DNA from: JBNGOQ01 sp050589645
GTDB lineage: Bacteria > Bacteroidota > Bacteroidia > Flavobacteriales > Flavobacteriaceae
Length of the DNA: 64,000 bases
NCBI RefSeq assembly: GCF_050589645.1
Contig: NZ_JBNGOQ010000002.1
Span: forward strand, 248,001 to 312,000
Direction of reading: 5' to 3'
This document shows, piece after piece, positions 7,950 to 16,326 of the stretch. The translations under genes and the position numbers were made by a program. The notes under the pieces are model-generated. The model was not told where the DNA came from, did no database searches, and saw nothing but the letters and a program-made list of their open reading frames with translations. Every line of letters begins with the position of its first letter. The stretch's first letter is position 1.

Positions 7950-9143
7950 ATGAAAAGAAGAGATTTTTTAATGAGCACAGGGGCCATGGTGCTCTCCGCG
8001 GCCTCCTATGGCCGAATCAAAGGTGCCAACGACCGCGTAGGTGTTGCCCTGGTGGGTTCCGGAAGGAGGGGGAGATGGGTGTTGAACAAAATGTTGGAGA
8101 CCGATAGGATTGCGGCCCTGTCCCTATGTGATGTTTGGGACGAGCAAATGAACCGGGCTCAGGCGCAGTTGCCACTTCCCAAGATTGCCAGAACTTACGA
8201 GTTGGAGGAAGTCCTGGCAGATAAAAATGTGGATGCCGTAATCCTGGCCACCCCGGATCATCTGCACACCGCTTATGCTCAGCGGATTTTGGCTGCCAAA
8301 AAACACTTGTATCTGGAAAAGCCCGTCACCCTACATTATAGGGAAGGAACAAAAATAAAAGCCGCCGTACAACAAAGCCAGGTGCTCTGCCAAACCGGTA
8401 CCCAACAGCGCAGCGGTGCACTGTACAAGCAGGTGAAAGAAGAGTTTTTTGGAGGCTCCAAAAAACTGGGAGATATCGTATTCGTACGGGCGGTCTGGAG
8501 CAATTTTGGCTGGCAGCGTAGGAAAATTGAACCACAGCCCCGGCCCAGGAACTTCAAATGGGAGACCTTTTTGGGAGATTCCCGCCAAGTACCCTATGAA
8601 TGGGCCCGGTATGATGGTTGGCGTCACTACAAGGAATACGGCACCGGCATCCTGTCCGACCTTCTTACGCATTGGGGCGATGTGGCCCAGTGGATGATGG
8701 ACGATGCGGATCCCTTGAACGCGGTGACATCCGGGGGCATCTATCACCTCAAGGACGGTAGGAGCAATCCGGATACGGTAAATACCATTTTACAGTACAA
8801 GGGCGGATGGAACTTTACCTTTGAATGTTCTGTCCTACCCATTAAAAACACCCACGACTCGGTCCTGTTCCACGGCACGGAGGGTAAACTGGAACTCTTT
8901 CGGGCAGGGTACATCTACACGCCCCACAGCGGGGAAGCCGTTGAAGTGAAGGCCACCGAAAGTCTGGATACGGCCCATGTCACCAATTTTTTGGACGCGC
9001 TAAAAGGCGACGCCAAACTCACCGCCCCAATCGATATAGGCCTGCAGGCCGTTAAGCCGTCGCACTTGGCCGCGGCGGCCTACTGGTCCGGGCAAAGGGC
9101 AAGCTTCAATGCGGACCAAACAGGGATAGTAACGGCAGATTGA
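7950..9143 (+). CDS. Gfo/Idh/MocA-family oxidoreductase with Tat-like signal
   Basis: A 397-residue NAD(P)-dependent sugar oxidoreductase-type protein. It begins KRRDFLMSTGAMVLSAAS, which looks like a Tat signal, as in many Bacteroidota Gfo/Idh proteins exported with bound cofactor. The Rossmann motif is VALVGSGRRGRW (32-43). ATPDHLHTAYA (100-110) and the catalytic-region EKP (123-125) follow. The C-terminal sheet domain has YGTGILSDLLTHWGDVAQW. The stop codon shares its last base with the cupin start (TGATG), so the two are translationally coupled. The substrate is unknown. Confidence 0.83.
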   Translation: MKRRDFLMSTGAMVLSAASYGRIKGANDRVGVALVGSGRRGRWVLNKMLETDRIAALSLCDVWDEQMNRAQAQLPLPKIARTYELEEVLADKNVDAVILATPDHLHTAYAQRILAAKKHLYLEKPVTLHYREGTKIKAAVQQSQVLCQTGTQQRSGALYKQVKEEFFGGSKKLGDIVFVRAVWSNFGWQRRKIEPQPRPRNFKWETFLGDSRQVPYEWARYDGWRHYKEYGTGILSDLLTHWGDVAQWMMDDADPLNAVTSGGIYHLKDGRSNPDTVNTILQYKGGWNFTFECSVLPIKNTHDSVLFHGTEGKLELFRAGYIYTPHSGEAVEVKATESLDTAHVTNFLDALKGDAKLTAPIDIGLQAVKPSHLAAAAYWSGQRASFNADQTGIVTAD

Positions 9144-9640
9144 TGGATAGGGCACAACAGATCATCCGACAACTGGAGCTGGTCCCGCATCCAGAGGGCG
9201 GGTATTTTAGGGAGACCTACCGAAGCAAGGGTGCTACTACGGTAGCGGACTTTGGAAAGAATGCCCAAAGGAACTTTGCCACCTGTATCTATTTTCTTTT
9301 GACTTCAGATATGTTTTCGGCCTTCCATAGAATCAGACAGGATGAGATTTGGCACTTCTATGAAGGTACACCCATTGAACTCCATATGATTTCGAATACT
9401 GGGAAACATTCCGAGGTAATCATTGGAAACGACCTAGCTCAAGGACATCGACCCCAATTTGTGGTACCTGCGGAATACTGGTTTGCTGCACGTACCCTAG
9501 ATGGAGGCGCTTATGCCTTGGTGGGATGCACCGTATCCCCGGGTTTTGATTTTGCCGACTTTGAACTTCCCGAACGTGAGGTCCTATTGGCGGAGTTTCC
9601 GGAACATAGAGACATCATTATTCAATTTACCAGGGTATAA
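9143..9640 (+). CDS. Cupin_5 (DUF985) family protein
   Basis: A 165-residue protein with the DUF985 cupin pattern: LVPHPEGGYFRETYRS near the N-terminus, CIYFLLTSDMFSAFHRIRQDEIWHFYEG in the middle, and PAEYWFAAR and VGCTVSPGFDFADFEL later. The His and Glu residues in HRIRQDEIWHFYEG are the usual cupin metal ligands. I chose the ATG at 9143 that overlaps the upstream stop; a TTG one codon earlier is possible. It may act on a product of the adjacent oxidoreductase, an inference from gene order only. Confidence 0.82.
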   Translation: MDRAQQIIRQLELVPHPEGGYFRETYRSKGATTVADFGKNAQRNFATCIYFLLTSDMFSAFHRIRQDEIWHFYEGTPIELHMISNTGKHSEVIIGNDLAQGHRPQFVVPAEYWFAARTLDGGAYALVGCTVSPGFDFADFELPEREVLLAEFPEHRDIIIQFTRV

Positions 9641-9660
9641 AACCTGACCAAGCTGCATGC

Positions 9661-10377
9661 ATGGAAAAAAATCAGAAAGAAAAGTTGCCCGAAATTATTG
9701 ACCTAAGCCAGGAGATTTTCTCTGGGATGCCCGTGTACAAAAAATTGCCCCAGGTAAGGATAAAGACCCATGCCACCCATGAGGAATGGGAGGGAATCAA
9801 GAATCCAAAGACCGTTTCACCGAGCGTACTGAAACTGGAAATGGGCGAGCATACAGGTACCCATGTGGACGCCCTAAGCCATATGGGCAGGAAATATAGG
9901 GCACAGTCTATCGAAACCATGCCGTTGTCCATGTTCTACACAGAAGGAATCTGTCTGGACCTGTCCCATAAGGGCCTGGAAGAATTCATGGAACCTGGGG
10001 ATCTGGAAGCCGCTTGTGCCAAGGATGCTGTAAAGATCAAGTCCGGAGATACTGTGTTGCTCCATACAGATCATTACAGAAGGGCGTACGGCAGTGCCAA
10101 CTGGTCCAAGGGCCCAGGACTTAGCATCGCGGCAGCCCGTTGGTTGGGTGAACAAAAGGTCGCTGCCTTTGGGGTGGAGACCATGGCGCCTGGAATCCCC
10201 GGTCGTTCCAACAAGGAAGTACACCGTATTTGTGGGGAACTGGGATTTACGCATTACGAGAATATGATCAACCTGGAGCAGCTTGTAGGACGGGGCCGTT
10301 TTCGGTTTATTGGGCTCCCGCTAAGGATTCGGGGAGGAACGGGATCTCCAGTTCGGGCCATTGCGGTTTTTGAGTAA
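9661..10377 (+). CDS. Cyclase / kynurenine-formamidase-like metal hydrolase
   Basis: A 238-residue cytoplasmic protein of the cyclase family (PF04199 type). The metal motif HTGTHVDALSH is at 64-74 (His64, His68, Asp70, His74), followed by GDTVLLHTDHY (about 134-144) and GVETMAPGIPG (about 171-181). The size fits the family, whose members hydrolyse amides such as N-formylkynurenine. No tryptophan-catabolic gene is nearby, so the substrate is open. It is the last gene of the 6603-10377 operon. Confidence 0.82.
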   Translation: MEKNQKEKLPEIIDLSQEIFSGMPVYKKLPQVRIKTHATHEEWEGIKNPKTVSPSVLKLEMGEHTGTHVDALSHMGRKYRAQSIETMPLSMFYTEGICLDLSHKGLEEFMEPGDLEAACAKDAVKIKSGDTVLLHTDHYRRAYGSANWSKGPGLSIAAARWLGEQKVAAFGVETMAPGIPGRSNKEVHRICGELGFTHYENMINLEQLVGRGRFRFIGLPLRIRGGTGSPVRAIAVFE

Positions 10378-10518
10378 CATTCCTTCCCAAAAATGTGGCG
10401 AAACGAGCGCTCAGGCTACTATATTAGGACGCTTTTCCTTGAAGCAAATAAAAAGAATGGTAACTGTTTTACACTCCTTGGTTTACCATTATATTTATAG
10501 TCCAAATAAACGAGCAAA

Positions 10519-13311
10519 ATGAAAGTATTCGTCACTCTTACTTTTCTGATTACCACAATGGCCACTTTTGCGCAGAAGAAGATTTTAGATCATCCAGATT
10601 TTGAGATTTGGAATACGATTGAGGATGAATCCATTGCACCCGATGGAAATTTTGTGCTGTTTTCCTTGCAGCAGGGTGAAGGCGACCAGACACTAAAGAT
10701 CAAAAATACCAAGGCCACGACGGTGTTTCAATATGAGCGTTCGGAAAAGGGCCAGTTTACGCACGACTCCAATTATGCGCTGTTTACGATAAAACCTTGG
10801 CGTGATAGTGTCCTTGAAATGAAGCGCAGAAAGGTGAAGAAGGAAGACCTTCCAAAGGACAGTTTGGGCATCTATGATTTGAAGCAGGCAAGGTTGGTTA
10901 AAATAGCCAATGTAAAATCGTACCGTATTCCGCAAAAATGGTCTGGACACGTGTTCTATTACCTAGAGGAGATCAAACCGGAAAAGAAAGCTTCCGGTGA
11001 ACCGGAGGCGGACAAAAAAGAAAAAAAGAAAAAAGTGGGCAAGAAAAACGGCCACCATTTGGTGGTACATAATTTAAAGACCCAAAAACAGGATACCTTT
11101 AAGTTTGTTACGGATTATGCGCTTCCCAAACACGGAAAACGCCTGGCCTTTTCCAGCTCGGGAGCGGATAAAAAATCCAAGGCAGGGGTATACATGCTCA
11201 ACTTGGAGACCAACACCCTTACCGAGGTACACAGCGCACCAAAGGCCAAATATTTTAAACTTGGTTTTAGCGAATCCGGGAAACGGCTGGGTTTTGTGGC
11301 TGATAGCGATTCTACGAAAGTTCAGATCAGGCCTACCGAATTGTTCTATTGGGAGGAAGGGAAAGAAAGGGCCGAAAAACTGGTGGATGCCGCTTCCGCA
11401 CCCAAGGGATATCGTGTATCGGCACACGGGGAAATTAGCTTTTCCAAGGATGAATCAAAATTGTTCTTTGGGCTGGCCGGTCCAAAGGTCCTTAAGGACA
11501 CCACCCTGGTGGAGGATGAAATTGTAAATGTAGAGGTCTGGACCTATAACGAGCCCAGACTCTACACGGTACAAGAGTTGCAGCTCAAAAACGACAGTAT
11601 TAAATCCTACCCATCCACTATACAACTGACACAGGGTAGGGGGTTGGTACAACTGGCTACCACCGAATACCCTAATGCGGAGCTGGGTGATGAGGGCAAT
11701 GCCCCTTATGCGCTGGTACGGAATTCAAAACCCTATGCCCTGGAGCGGCAATGGACCGGGAACTTGTCGCATGATTATGCCATTGTGAATACCGTTTCTG
11801 GTGAGATTACCGAGATTTTGAGCAAGCTTTCGGGCACTGTAAAATTAAGTCCCAAGGGCAATTATGTGTATGGCTATAACGTGGTAGACAGCACCTGGTT
11901 CACCTACGGTATAAAGTCGCGCAAATACACGGCCCTCACCAAGGGCAAGGTCTTCTACAACGAGATTAATGATGTCCCAAATCACCCTGGATCCTATGGA
12001 CTTGCTGGTTGGACGGAAGATGACGGGGCACTCTTGCTCTATGACCGTTATGATATCTGGAAGTTCTCTCCGGAGCATACTGAGGGTGTTAGGATAACAA
12101 AGGGCAGAGAGCGCAAGATCAGATACCGATACCTACCGCTTGATAAGGAAGAGCGTTTTTTGGATAGTACCAAGAACTGGTTGCTGGGACTCTTTGACGA
12201 GGATAATAAGGACAGTGGCTATGCCACCTATAACCCCAAAACGGGAGGTGCCACCACCTTGGTGCTGGAACCGTACCGCTATTCGCCGCCCAAAAAGGCT
12301 TTGTACAGTGATAAGCTCATTTTTTCGCGACAGTCCTTCACTAGCTTTCCAGATATCAGGGTATCGGACTTACGCCTCAAAAAACAGACGGTAATCAGCA
12401 ATGCCAATCCCCAGCAGGAAGGCTATAACTGGGGAACCATCGAGTTGGTGAAATGGACTTCCTTGGATGGCAAGGAACTTACGGGCATGCTGGTGAAACC
12501 CGAGAATTTTGATCCCAAAAAGAAGTACCCGCTATTGGTCAATTTCTATGAGAAGAGCTCCAATGGTCTGCATACCCACAGGGCACCGTTTCCAGGCAGG
12601 TCTACCATAAATTACAGTTTCTACGCGAGTAGGGGGTACCTCATCTTTAATCCCGATGTGTACTATAGGGAGGGGTATCCCGGGGAAAGTGCTTATAACT
12701 GTGTGATACCGGGGATTACCTCCTTGATTGAAAAGGGATTTGTGGACAAAGACAATATTGGGGTGCAGGGACATAGTTGGGGAGGCTATCAAATTGCCTA
12801 TCTGGTGACCAAGACCGATATTTTCAAAGCAGCCGAATCCGGAGCACCCGTCCCCAATATGATCAGTGCCTATGGCGGTATCCGTTGGTGGACCGGACTG
12901 AGCAGGCAATTTCAGTACGAACATACCCAAAGTAGGATTGGGGGAACGCCCTGGGAGTATCCGTCTCGCTATATAGAAAACTCCCCGATATTCAATATAG
13001 ACAAAATAAACACCCCCTTGCTCATTATGCACAACGATGCCGATGGCCATGTGCCTTGGTATCAGGGCATCGAATTTTTCGTGAGCTTACGGCGGTTGGG
13101 AAAACCTTCTTGGTTTCTCAATTACAATGGGGAGCCCCATTGGCCACTTAAGCGCCAAAACCGGAAAGACTTTAATATACGCATGGCGCAATACTTTGAC
13201 CATTACTTAAAGGGAGCGCCAAAGCCTCTTTGGATGGAACGTGGCGTTCCAGCCTTGGAAAAAGGTATCAATCAAGGTTACGAATTACTCCCGGCAACAG
13301 ACGATAATTAG
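10519..13311 (+). CDS. S9-family (prolyl oligopeptidase-like) peptidase, exported
   Basis: A 930-residue periplasmic serine peptidase. A signal peptide (about 1-18, TMATFAQ) is followed by a long WD/propeller-like region (about 25-640) with a Lys/Glu-rich insert (about 155-175). The C-terminal alpha/beta-hydrolase domain carries the nucleophile elbow GHSWGGY (Ser753), an acid in HNDADGH (Asp842) and His874 in GEPHW. Its length exceeds DPP-IV-type members and fits large Bacteroidota S9 enzymes that trim peptides. It is monocistronic, with a 141-bp leader gap holding an ATGGTAA…TTACCAT inverted repeat. Confidence 0.87.
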   Translation: MKVFVTLTFLITTMATFAQKKILDHPDFEIWNTIEDESIAPDGNFVLFSLQQGEGDQTLKIKNTKATTVFQYERSEKGQFTHDSNYALFTIKPWRDSVLEMKRRKVKKEDLPKDSLGIYDLKQARLVKIANVKSYRIPQKWSGHVFYYLEEIKPEKKASGEPEADKKEKKKKVGKKNGHHLVVHNLKTQKQDTFKFVTDYALPKHGKRLAFSSSGADKKSKAGVYMLNLETNTLTEVHSAPKAKYFKLGFSESGKRLGFVADSDSTKVQIRPTELFYWEEGKERAEKLVDAASAPKGYRVSAHGEISFSKDESKLFFGLAGPKVLKDTTLVEDEIVNVEVWTYNEPRLYTVQELQLKNDSIKSYPSTIQLTQGRGLVQLATTEYPNAELGDEGNAPYALVRNSKPYALERQWTGNLSHDYAIVNTVSGEITEILSKLSGTVKLSPKGNYVYGYNVVDSTWFTYGIKSRKYTALTKGKVFYNEINDVPNHPGSYGLAGWTEDDGALLLYDRYDIWKFSPEHTEGVRITKGRERKIRYRYLPLDKEERFLDSTKNWLLGLFDEDNKDSGYATYNPKTGGATTLVLEPYRYSPPKKALYSDKLIFSRQSFTSFPDIRVSDLRLKKQTVISNANPQQEGYNWGTIELVKWTSLDGKELTGMLVKPENFDPKKKYPLLVNFYEKSSNGLHTHRAPFPGRSTINYSFYASRGYLIFNPDVYYREGYPGESAYNCVIPGITSLIEKGFVDKDNIGVQGHSWGGYQIAYLVTKTDIFKAAESGAPVPNMISAYGGIRWWTGLSRQFQYEHTQSRIGGTPWEYPSRYIENSPIFNIDKINTPLLIMHNDADGHVPWYQGIEFFVSLRRLGKPSWFLNYNGEPHWPLKRQNRKDFNIRMAQYFDHYLKGAPKPLWMERGVPALEKGINQGYELLPATDDN

Positions 13312-13349
13312 GGCTTCAAGGGCCACGAACGTGCATCTGACGAAATAAC

Positions 13350-13371
13350 ATATCTATAATTCTAGATATAT
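13350..13371. promoter_or_regulatory. Candidate ArsR operator O1
   Basis: ATATCTA, six bases, then TAGATAT: a perfect 7-6-7 inverted repeat about 24 bases before the regulator's ATG, in the promoter zone. A second copy with one mismatch lies after the gene at 13715. This pairing is typical of an autoregulating ArsR repressor, which is an inference. Confidence 0.6.
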
Positions 13372-13383
13372 AAATATTTTGTA

Positions 13384-13391
13384 TATATTTG
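13384..13391 (+). promoter_or_regulatory. -7 box of the ArsR gene, possibly leaderless
   Basis: TATATTTG matches TAnnTTTG exactly and ends three bases before the ATG at 13395. With usual spacing, transcription would begin at or next to the A of the ATG, which implies a leaderless mRNA. No ribosome-binding site is seen. Confidence 0.45.
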
Positions 13392-13394
13392 CCT

Positions 13395-13697
13395 ATGGAT
13401 ATCACCGAAATCAGTCAAATATTATCCAATACCACCCGGGTAAACATTCTAAAATGGTTAAAGCTACCTGAAAAGCACTTCCCCCCACATCAGGATATCG
13501 ATCATTTTGATGACGGCGTATGCGTAGGGTATATACAGGACAAGGCCGGACTGTCCCAGTCCACGATATCGACTTATCTTTCCGCCATGCAGCAGGCCGG
13601 ACTCATCATCCCGACGCGACATGGAAAGTGGACCTACTACCGACGGGATGAAGCAGTGATCCAAGCTTATATTGATGGATTAAAACAAGAGTTGTAA
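13395..13697 (+). CDS. ArsR-family transcriptional repressor (100 aa)
   Basis: A single winged-helix domain: an N-terminal helix (ISQILSNTTRVNILKWL), recognition helices DKAGLSQSTISTYLSAMQQAGL (about 52-73) and the wing TRHGKWTYYRRD (about 75-86). DGVCVGYIQ (about 40-48) contains the only Cys (Cys43), so a classic CxC metal site is missing and the ligand may be redox-active or non-metal. The ATG at 13395 follows a -7 box directly. Matched operators lie before the gene and between it and the next small gene, suggesting self-repression and repression of the downstream genes. Confidence 0.82.
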   Translation: MDITEISQILSNTTRVNILKWLKLPEKHFPPHQDIDHFDDGVCVGYIQDKAGLSQSTISTYLSAMQQAGLIIPTRHGKWTYYRRDEAVIQAYIDGLKQEL

Positions 13698-13714
13698 TTT
13701 TTTTTGATTTTATC

Positions 13715-13736
13715 ATATCTAGATTTCTAGAAATAT
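13715..13736. promoter_or_regulatory. Candidate ArsR operator O2
   Basis: ATATCTA, six bases, then TAGAAAT: the same layout as O1 with one changed base in the right arm, just before a TAAGTTTA box (13740-13747) and the small gene at 13763. A shared operator implies one regulator for both promoters. Confidence 0.6.
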
Positions 13737-13762
13737 AAATAAGTTTAACTAAAACAAAAGTC

Positions 13763-13903
13763 ATGGAAAATAATCTGAAAAAACAGGCGGCCAAACGCTA
13801 TCGAACTGCCTGCGACAAAGGACAAGGCCTGGCAAAACGTCTGGAATGCTGGCTGGTCGGCTTACATATCTGTGGGGCCGAAGCCATGTCCAAAACAAAA
13901 TAA
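13763..13903 (+). CDS. 46-residue Cys-containing peptide, ArsR-linked
   Basis: A small open frame starting with ATG, 16 bases after a -7-like box and directly downstream of operator O2. The product begins MENNLKKQAAKRYRTACDKG, is basic, and has three Cys (about residues 17, 29 and 37) in a partly hydrophobic ECWLVGLHIC region. No family is recognised. It could be a small redox or metal-binding protein, or a remnant of a larger gene. The dedicated operator argues that it is expressed. Confidence 0.5.
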   Translation: MENNLKKQAAKRYRTACDKGQGLAKRLECWLVGLHICGAEAMSKTK

Positions 13904-13910
13904 TACAAAC

Positions 13911-13926
13911 CCGCACCTAGGTGCGG
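13911..13926. repeat. Perfect 16-bp palindrome in the racemase leader
   Basis: CCGCACCTAGGTGCGG is a perfect palindrome 14 bases before the racemase ATG and 7 bases after the small gene's stop. No T-tract follows, so it is not a standard terminator. It could be an operator, or an RNA hairpin that affects racemase translation. Confidence 0.6.
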
Positions 13927-13940
13927 ATAAAACCATAAAG

Positions 13941-14663
13941 ATGAAGGAACAGACAAAAACCATAGGACTCATTGGGGGCATGAGCTGGGAGTCCTCAAAA
14001 TTTTATTACGAATTTGTGAATGAACGGACAAAGCAGTTATTAGGGGATACCCATTCCTGTAAGAGCATCCTGATCACTGTGGATTTTGCGCAAATCGTGA
14101 AACTCACCTTTGCGGAAGATTGGGAGGGCATCGGGAAGGTCGTGGCCTCGGCGGCGCAGCAACTGGAAAGGGCTGGGGCAGACATGGTATTGCTGTGCAC
14201 GAATCTCATACATTTGGTTAGCGACGCCATTGAGGAAAGCATATCGGTTCCCTTTTTACATATAGCGGAGGCCACCGGTAGGGAAATTCATCGGCAGGGA
14301 CTTACCAAAGTAGGACTTTTGGGCACCCAATTCACCATGGAAAAGGATTTTTATACGGGCTATATCAAAGAAAACTTTGATATTGACGTCATCATCCCGG
14401 AGGAGGACGATCGCAAGACACTCCACCGTATTATCTATAACGAGTTGGTGAAGGGCAAGTTTACAACCTCCTCCAAGGAGATTTGTCTTAAACTGATGGA
14501 CGACCTTATAGATAAAGGGGCGCAGGGAATCATTATGGGATGTACGGAATTGCCAATCCTGGTAACGGCAGATGAAGTGGGATACCCTACCTTCGATACC
14601 GGAAAGATCCATGCTCATGCCGCGGTGGACTGGGCCGTGCAAGCTTTACCTTTATCGGTATAA
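13941..14663 (+). CDS. Aspartate/glutamate racemase family protein
   Basis: A 240-residue cytoplasmic two-cysteine racemase. It starts TIGLIGGMSWESSKFYYE (7-24), typical of aspartate racemases. The first catalytic Cys is Cys86 in VLLCTNLIH, and the second is Cys201 in IIMGCTELP. Both are present, so it should be active in cofactor-free racemisation of aspartate or a related amino acid. The start is the ATG at 13941; an open frame extends further upstream without a good start. It lies downstream of the ArsR locus and may share its control. Confidence 0.85.
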   Translation: MKEQTKTIGLIGGMSWESSKFYYEFVNERTKQLLGDTHSCKSILITVDFAQIVKLTFAEDWEGIGKVVASAAQQLERAGADMVLLCTNLIHLVSDAIEESISVPFLHIAEATGREIHRQGLTKVGLLGTQFTMEKDFYTGYIKENFDIDVIIPEEDDRKTLHRIIYNELVKGKFTTSSKEICLKLMDDLIDKGAQGIIMGCTELPILVTADEVGYPTFDTGKIHAHAAVDWAVQALPLSV

Positions 14664-14801
14664 TGTTTCTATGTAATTTAAGCTCGTTTTCCCAAGGTGT
14701 GTACAATTCAATACAAAGAACGTCCGGTTCGCTACAATTAATTTTTTGGAAAGCGATTCCCATAGCATCTTTGTGACATCATCAATCAAAAAACGAACGT
14801 C

Positions 14802-16262
14802 ATGCAACAATTAGCACGCCTTTTTTTCGCACTTCTTTTAAAACTGATACTGGTCCTTTGTTTGATCTGCAATGCAGAAACACAGGCCCAGAGCAAGAGC
14901 ACCTCGATAAGCGTTAACTCCGACAATGGAAAGACGACCATTAACTTTAGCAATGGCAGGAGCAATAGTTTTCAACTCGAGTTTGAAGGAGAGATTACCT
15001 TGTCTGACGATGACAAGGATATCGTAGCAATTTCCCGTGGAGGGTATCTCGAAATTAAAAAATCTGCCTTTGGGAACCGAAGGCGGATCTTCATGGAAGC
15101 CGATGGAAACGGAAAACTCATTAAAAAGTACTATGTGGGCGGTTCCGAACGGGCCTTTGAACAAGAGGGTCGTCAATGGTTGGGCGAGATACTCCCAGAG
15201 GTCCTACGGTCGTCCACGATAGCTGCCGAGCAACGGGTGGATCGTATGTACGGCAAAGGAGGTACCAAGGCCGTATTGCAGGAAGTGGATTATATGGACA
15301 GCGATTACGTAAAATCGTACTACATAAAACTCCTGCTCAATAAAAACCCCAAAAACAGTGACCTGATTCCTATTTTGGAAGTGGTAGGAGACGATATAGA
15401 CTCGGATCACCACAAGGCGGAAATCCTAAAACACAACACGAGCGCCTACCTGGCCTCAGAAGCCTCAACAGCTGCCTATATCAGGGCAGCCGAGCAAATT
15501 GATTCGGATCATCATATGGCCGAAGTACTCAAAAAAGCGGTGCGCGATAATAACATTTCCCAACCACAAATGAAAGAACTCTTTGGTATCACCAAGGAAA
15601 TCAGTTCCGATCACCATAAGGCAGAGGTGCTTATGACGGTGTTGAAGAACCGATCTCTGGGTACGGATAATGTGGATTTGTTGGTCAAAACCTCCAGGGA
15701 CATCAGTTCCGACCATCACCGGGCCAGGGTGTTGAAGACCGCTTTGGCCACTTCCGGTCTGTCCGAGCGCAATTATGGGACACTGTTAAAATCCGTTGAC
15801 GGTATCAGTTCTGACCATCATGCTGCCAGTGTGTTCACCGAATTGCTCAACAGACCCATGGATGGGGCTTCGCTTTCAGAGCTTTTTGCACTTGTTGACC
15901 GTAGTATGAGCTCCGATTATCACCAGGCTAGCGTATTAAAAAAGGCCATCCAAAAGCAAAAAATCGATGACAGTAGTCTTGCTGTGCTGCTCGAAGCCAT
16001 ACGGGATATCAGTTCGGACAACCACAAAGCGGCTGTGCTGAAACAACTGGCTAAAAAGCACTTCACGGATTCCCAGTTGATTCGTATTTTGGAGGCGACC
16101 ACCAGTCTTGGTTCCGATTACCATCATGCCGATACACTGCTCGCTTTTGCTCCTACGGTCAAAGAAAAAGGGACCAAGGTCAAGGACGCCTATAGAAATG
16201 CGTGCAATGACATTTCATCGGGGTCCCATTATGGAAAAGCTATCCGCGCCATTAACAATTGA
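14802..16262 (+). CDS. Secreted protein with ten SDHH-type helical repeats
   Basis: A 486-residue exported protein. The signal peptide is about 1-29 (hydrophobic core, cleavage near ETQAQS). A beta-rich segment (about 32-110) is followed by ten repeats of about 35 residues from about 163 to the end. The repeat core is I-S-S-D-H-H-x-A-x-V-L, with variants such as DSDHHMAEVLKK, SSDHHKAEVLM, SSDYHQASVLKK and SSDNHKAAVLKQ. The helical solenoid look resembles HEAT or TPR repeats. The conserved Ser-Asp-His-His suggests a repeated ligand or metal contact. It lies directly upstream of a kinase operon and may be its sensor input. No named family is recognised. Confidence 0.7.
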   Translation: MQQLARLFFALLLKLILVLCLICNAETQAQSKSTSISVNSDNGKTTINFSNGRSNSFQLEFEGEITLSDDDKDIVAISRGGYLEIKKSAFGNRRRIFMEADGNGKLIKKYYVGGSERAFEQEGRQWLGEILPEVLRSSTIAAEQRVDRMYGKGGTKAVLQEVDYMDSDYVKSYYIKLLLNKNPKNSDLIPILEVVGDDIDSDHHKAEILKHNTSAYLASEASTAAYIRAAEQIDSDHHMAEVLKKAVRDNNISQPQMKELFGITKEISSDHHKAEVLMTVLKNRSLGTDNVDLLVKTSRDISSDHHRARVLKTALATSGLSERNYGTLLKSVDGISSDHHAASVFTELLNRPMDGASLSELFALVDRSMSSDYHQASVLKKAIQKQKIDDSSLAVLLEAIRDISSDNHKAAVLKQLAKKHFTDSQLIRILEATTSLGSDYHHADTLLAFAPTVKEKGTKVKDAYRNACNDISSGSHYGKAIRAINN

Positions 16263-16293
16263 GCCTTCCTCTTCTGCTACCAGGATGCTCAGC

Positions 16294-16307
16294 TTATGAT
16301 ATCATAA
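16294..16307. promoter_or_regulatory. Perfect 14-bp palindrome before the kinase operon
   Basis: TTATGATATCATAA is a perfect palindrome 20 bases before the first kinase ATG and 32 bases after the repeat-protein gene. It is a candidate operator. LytTR regulators usually bind direct repeats, so a different regulator is possible. Confidence 0.4.
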
Positions 16308-16326
16308 TATTGAGTATTTTGGTAGG

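Noticed and set aside
12532..13050. 172-codon minus-strand open frame opposite the S9 peptidase
   Set aside because: It overlaps the catalytic domain of a clear gene and has no own family or promoter.
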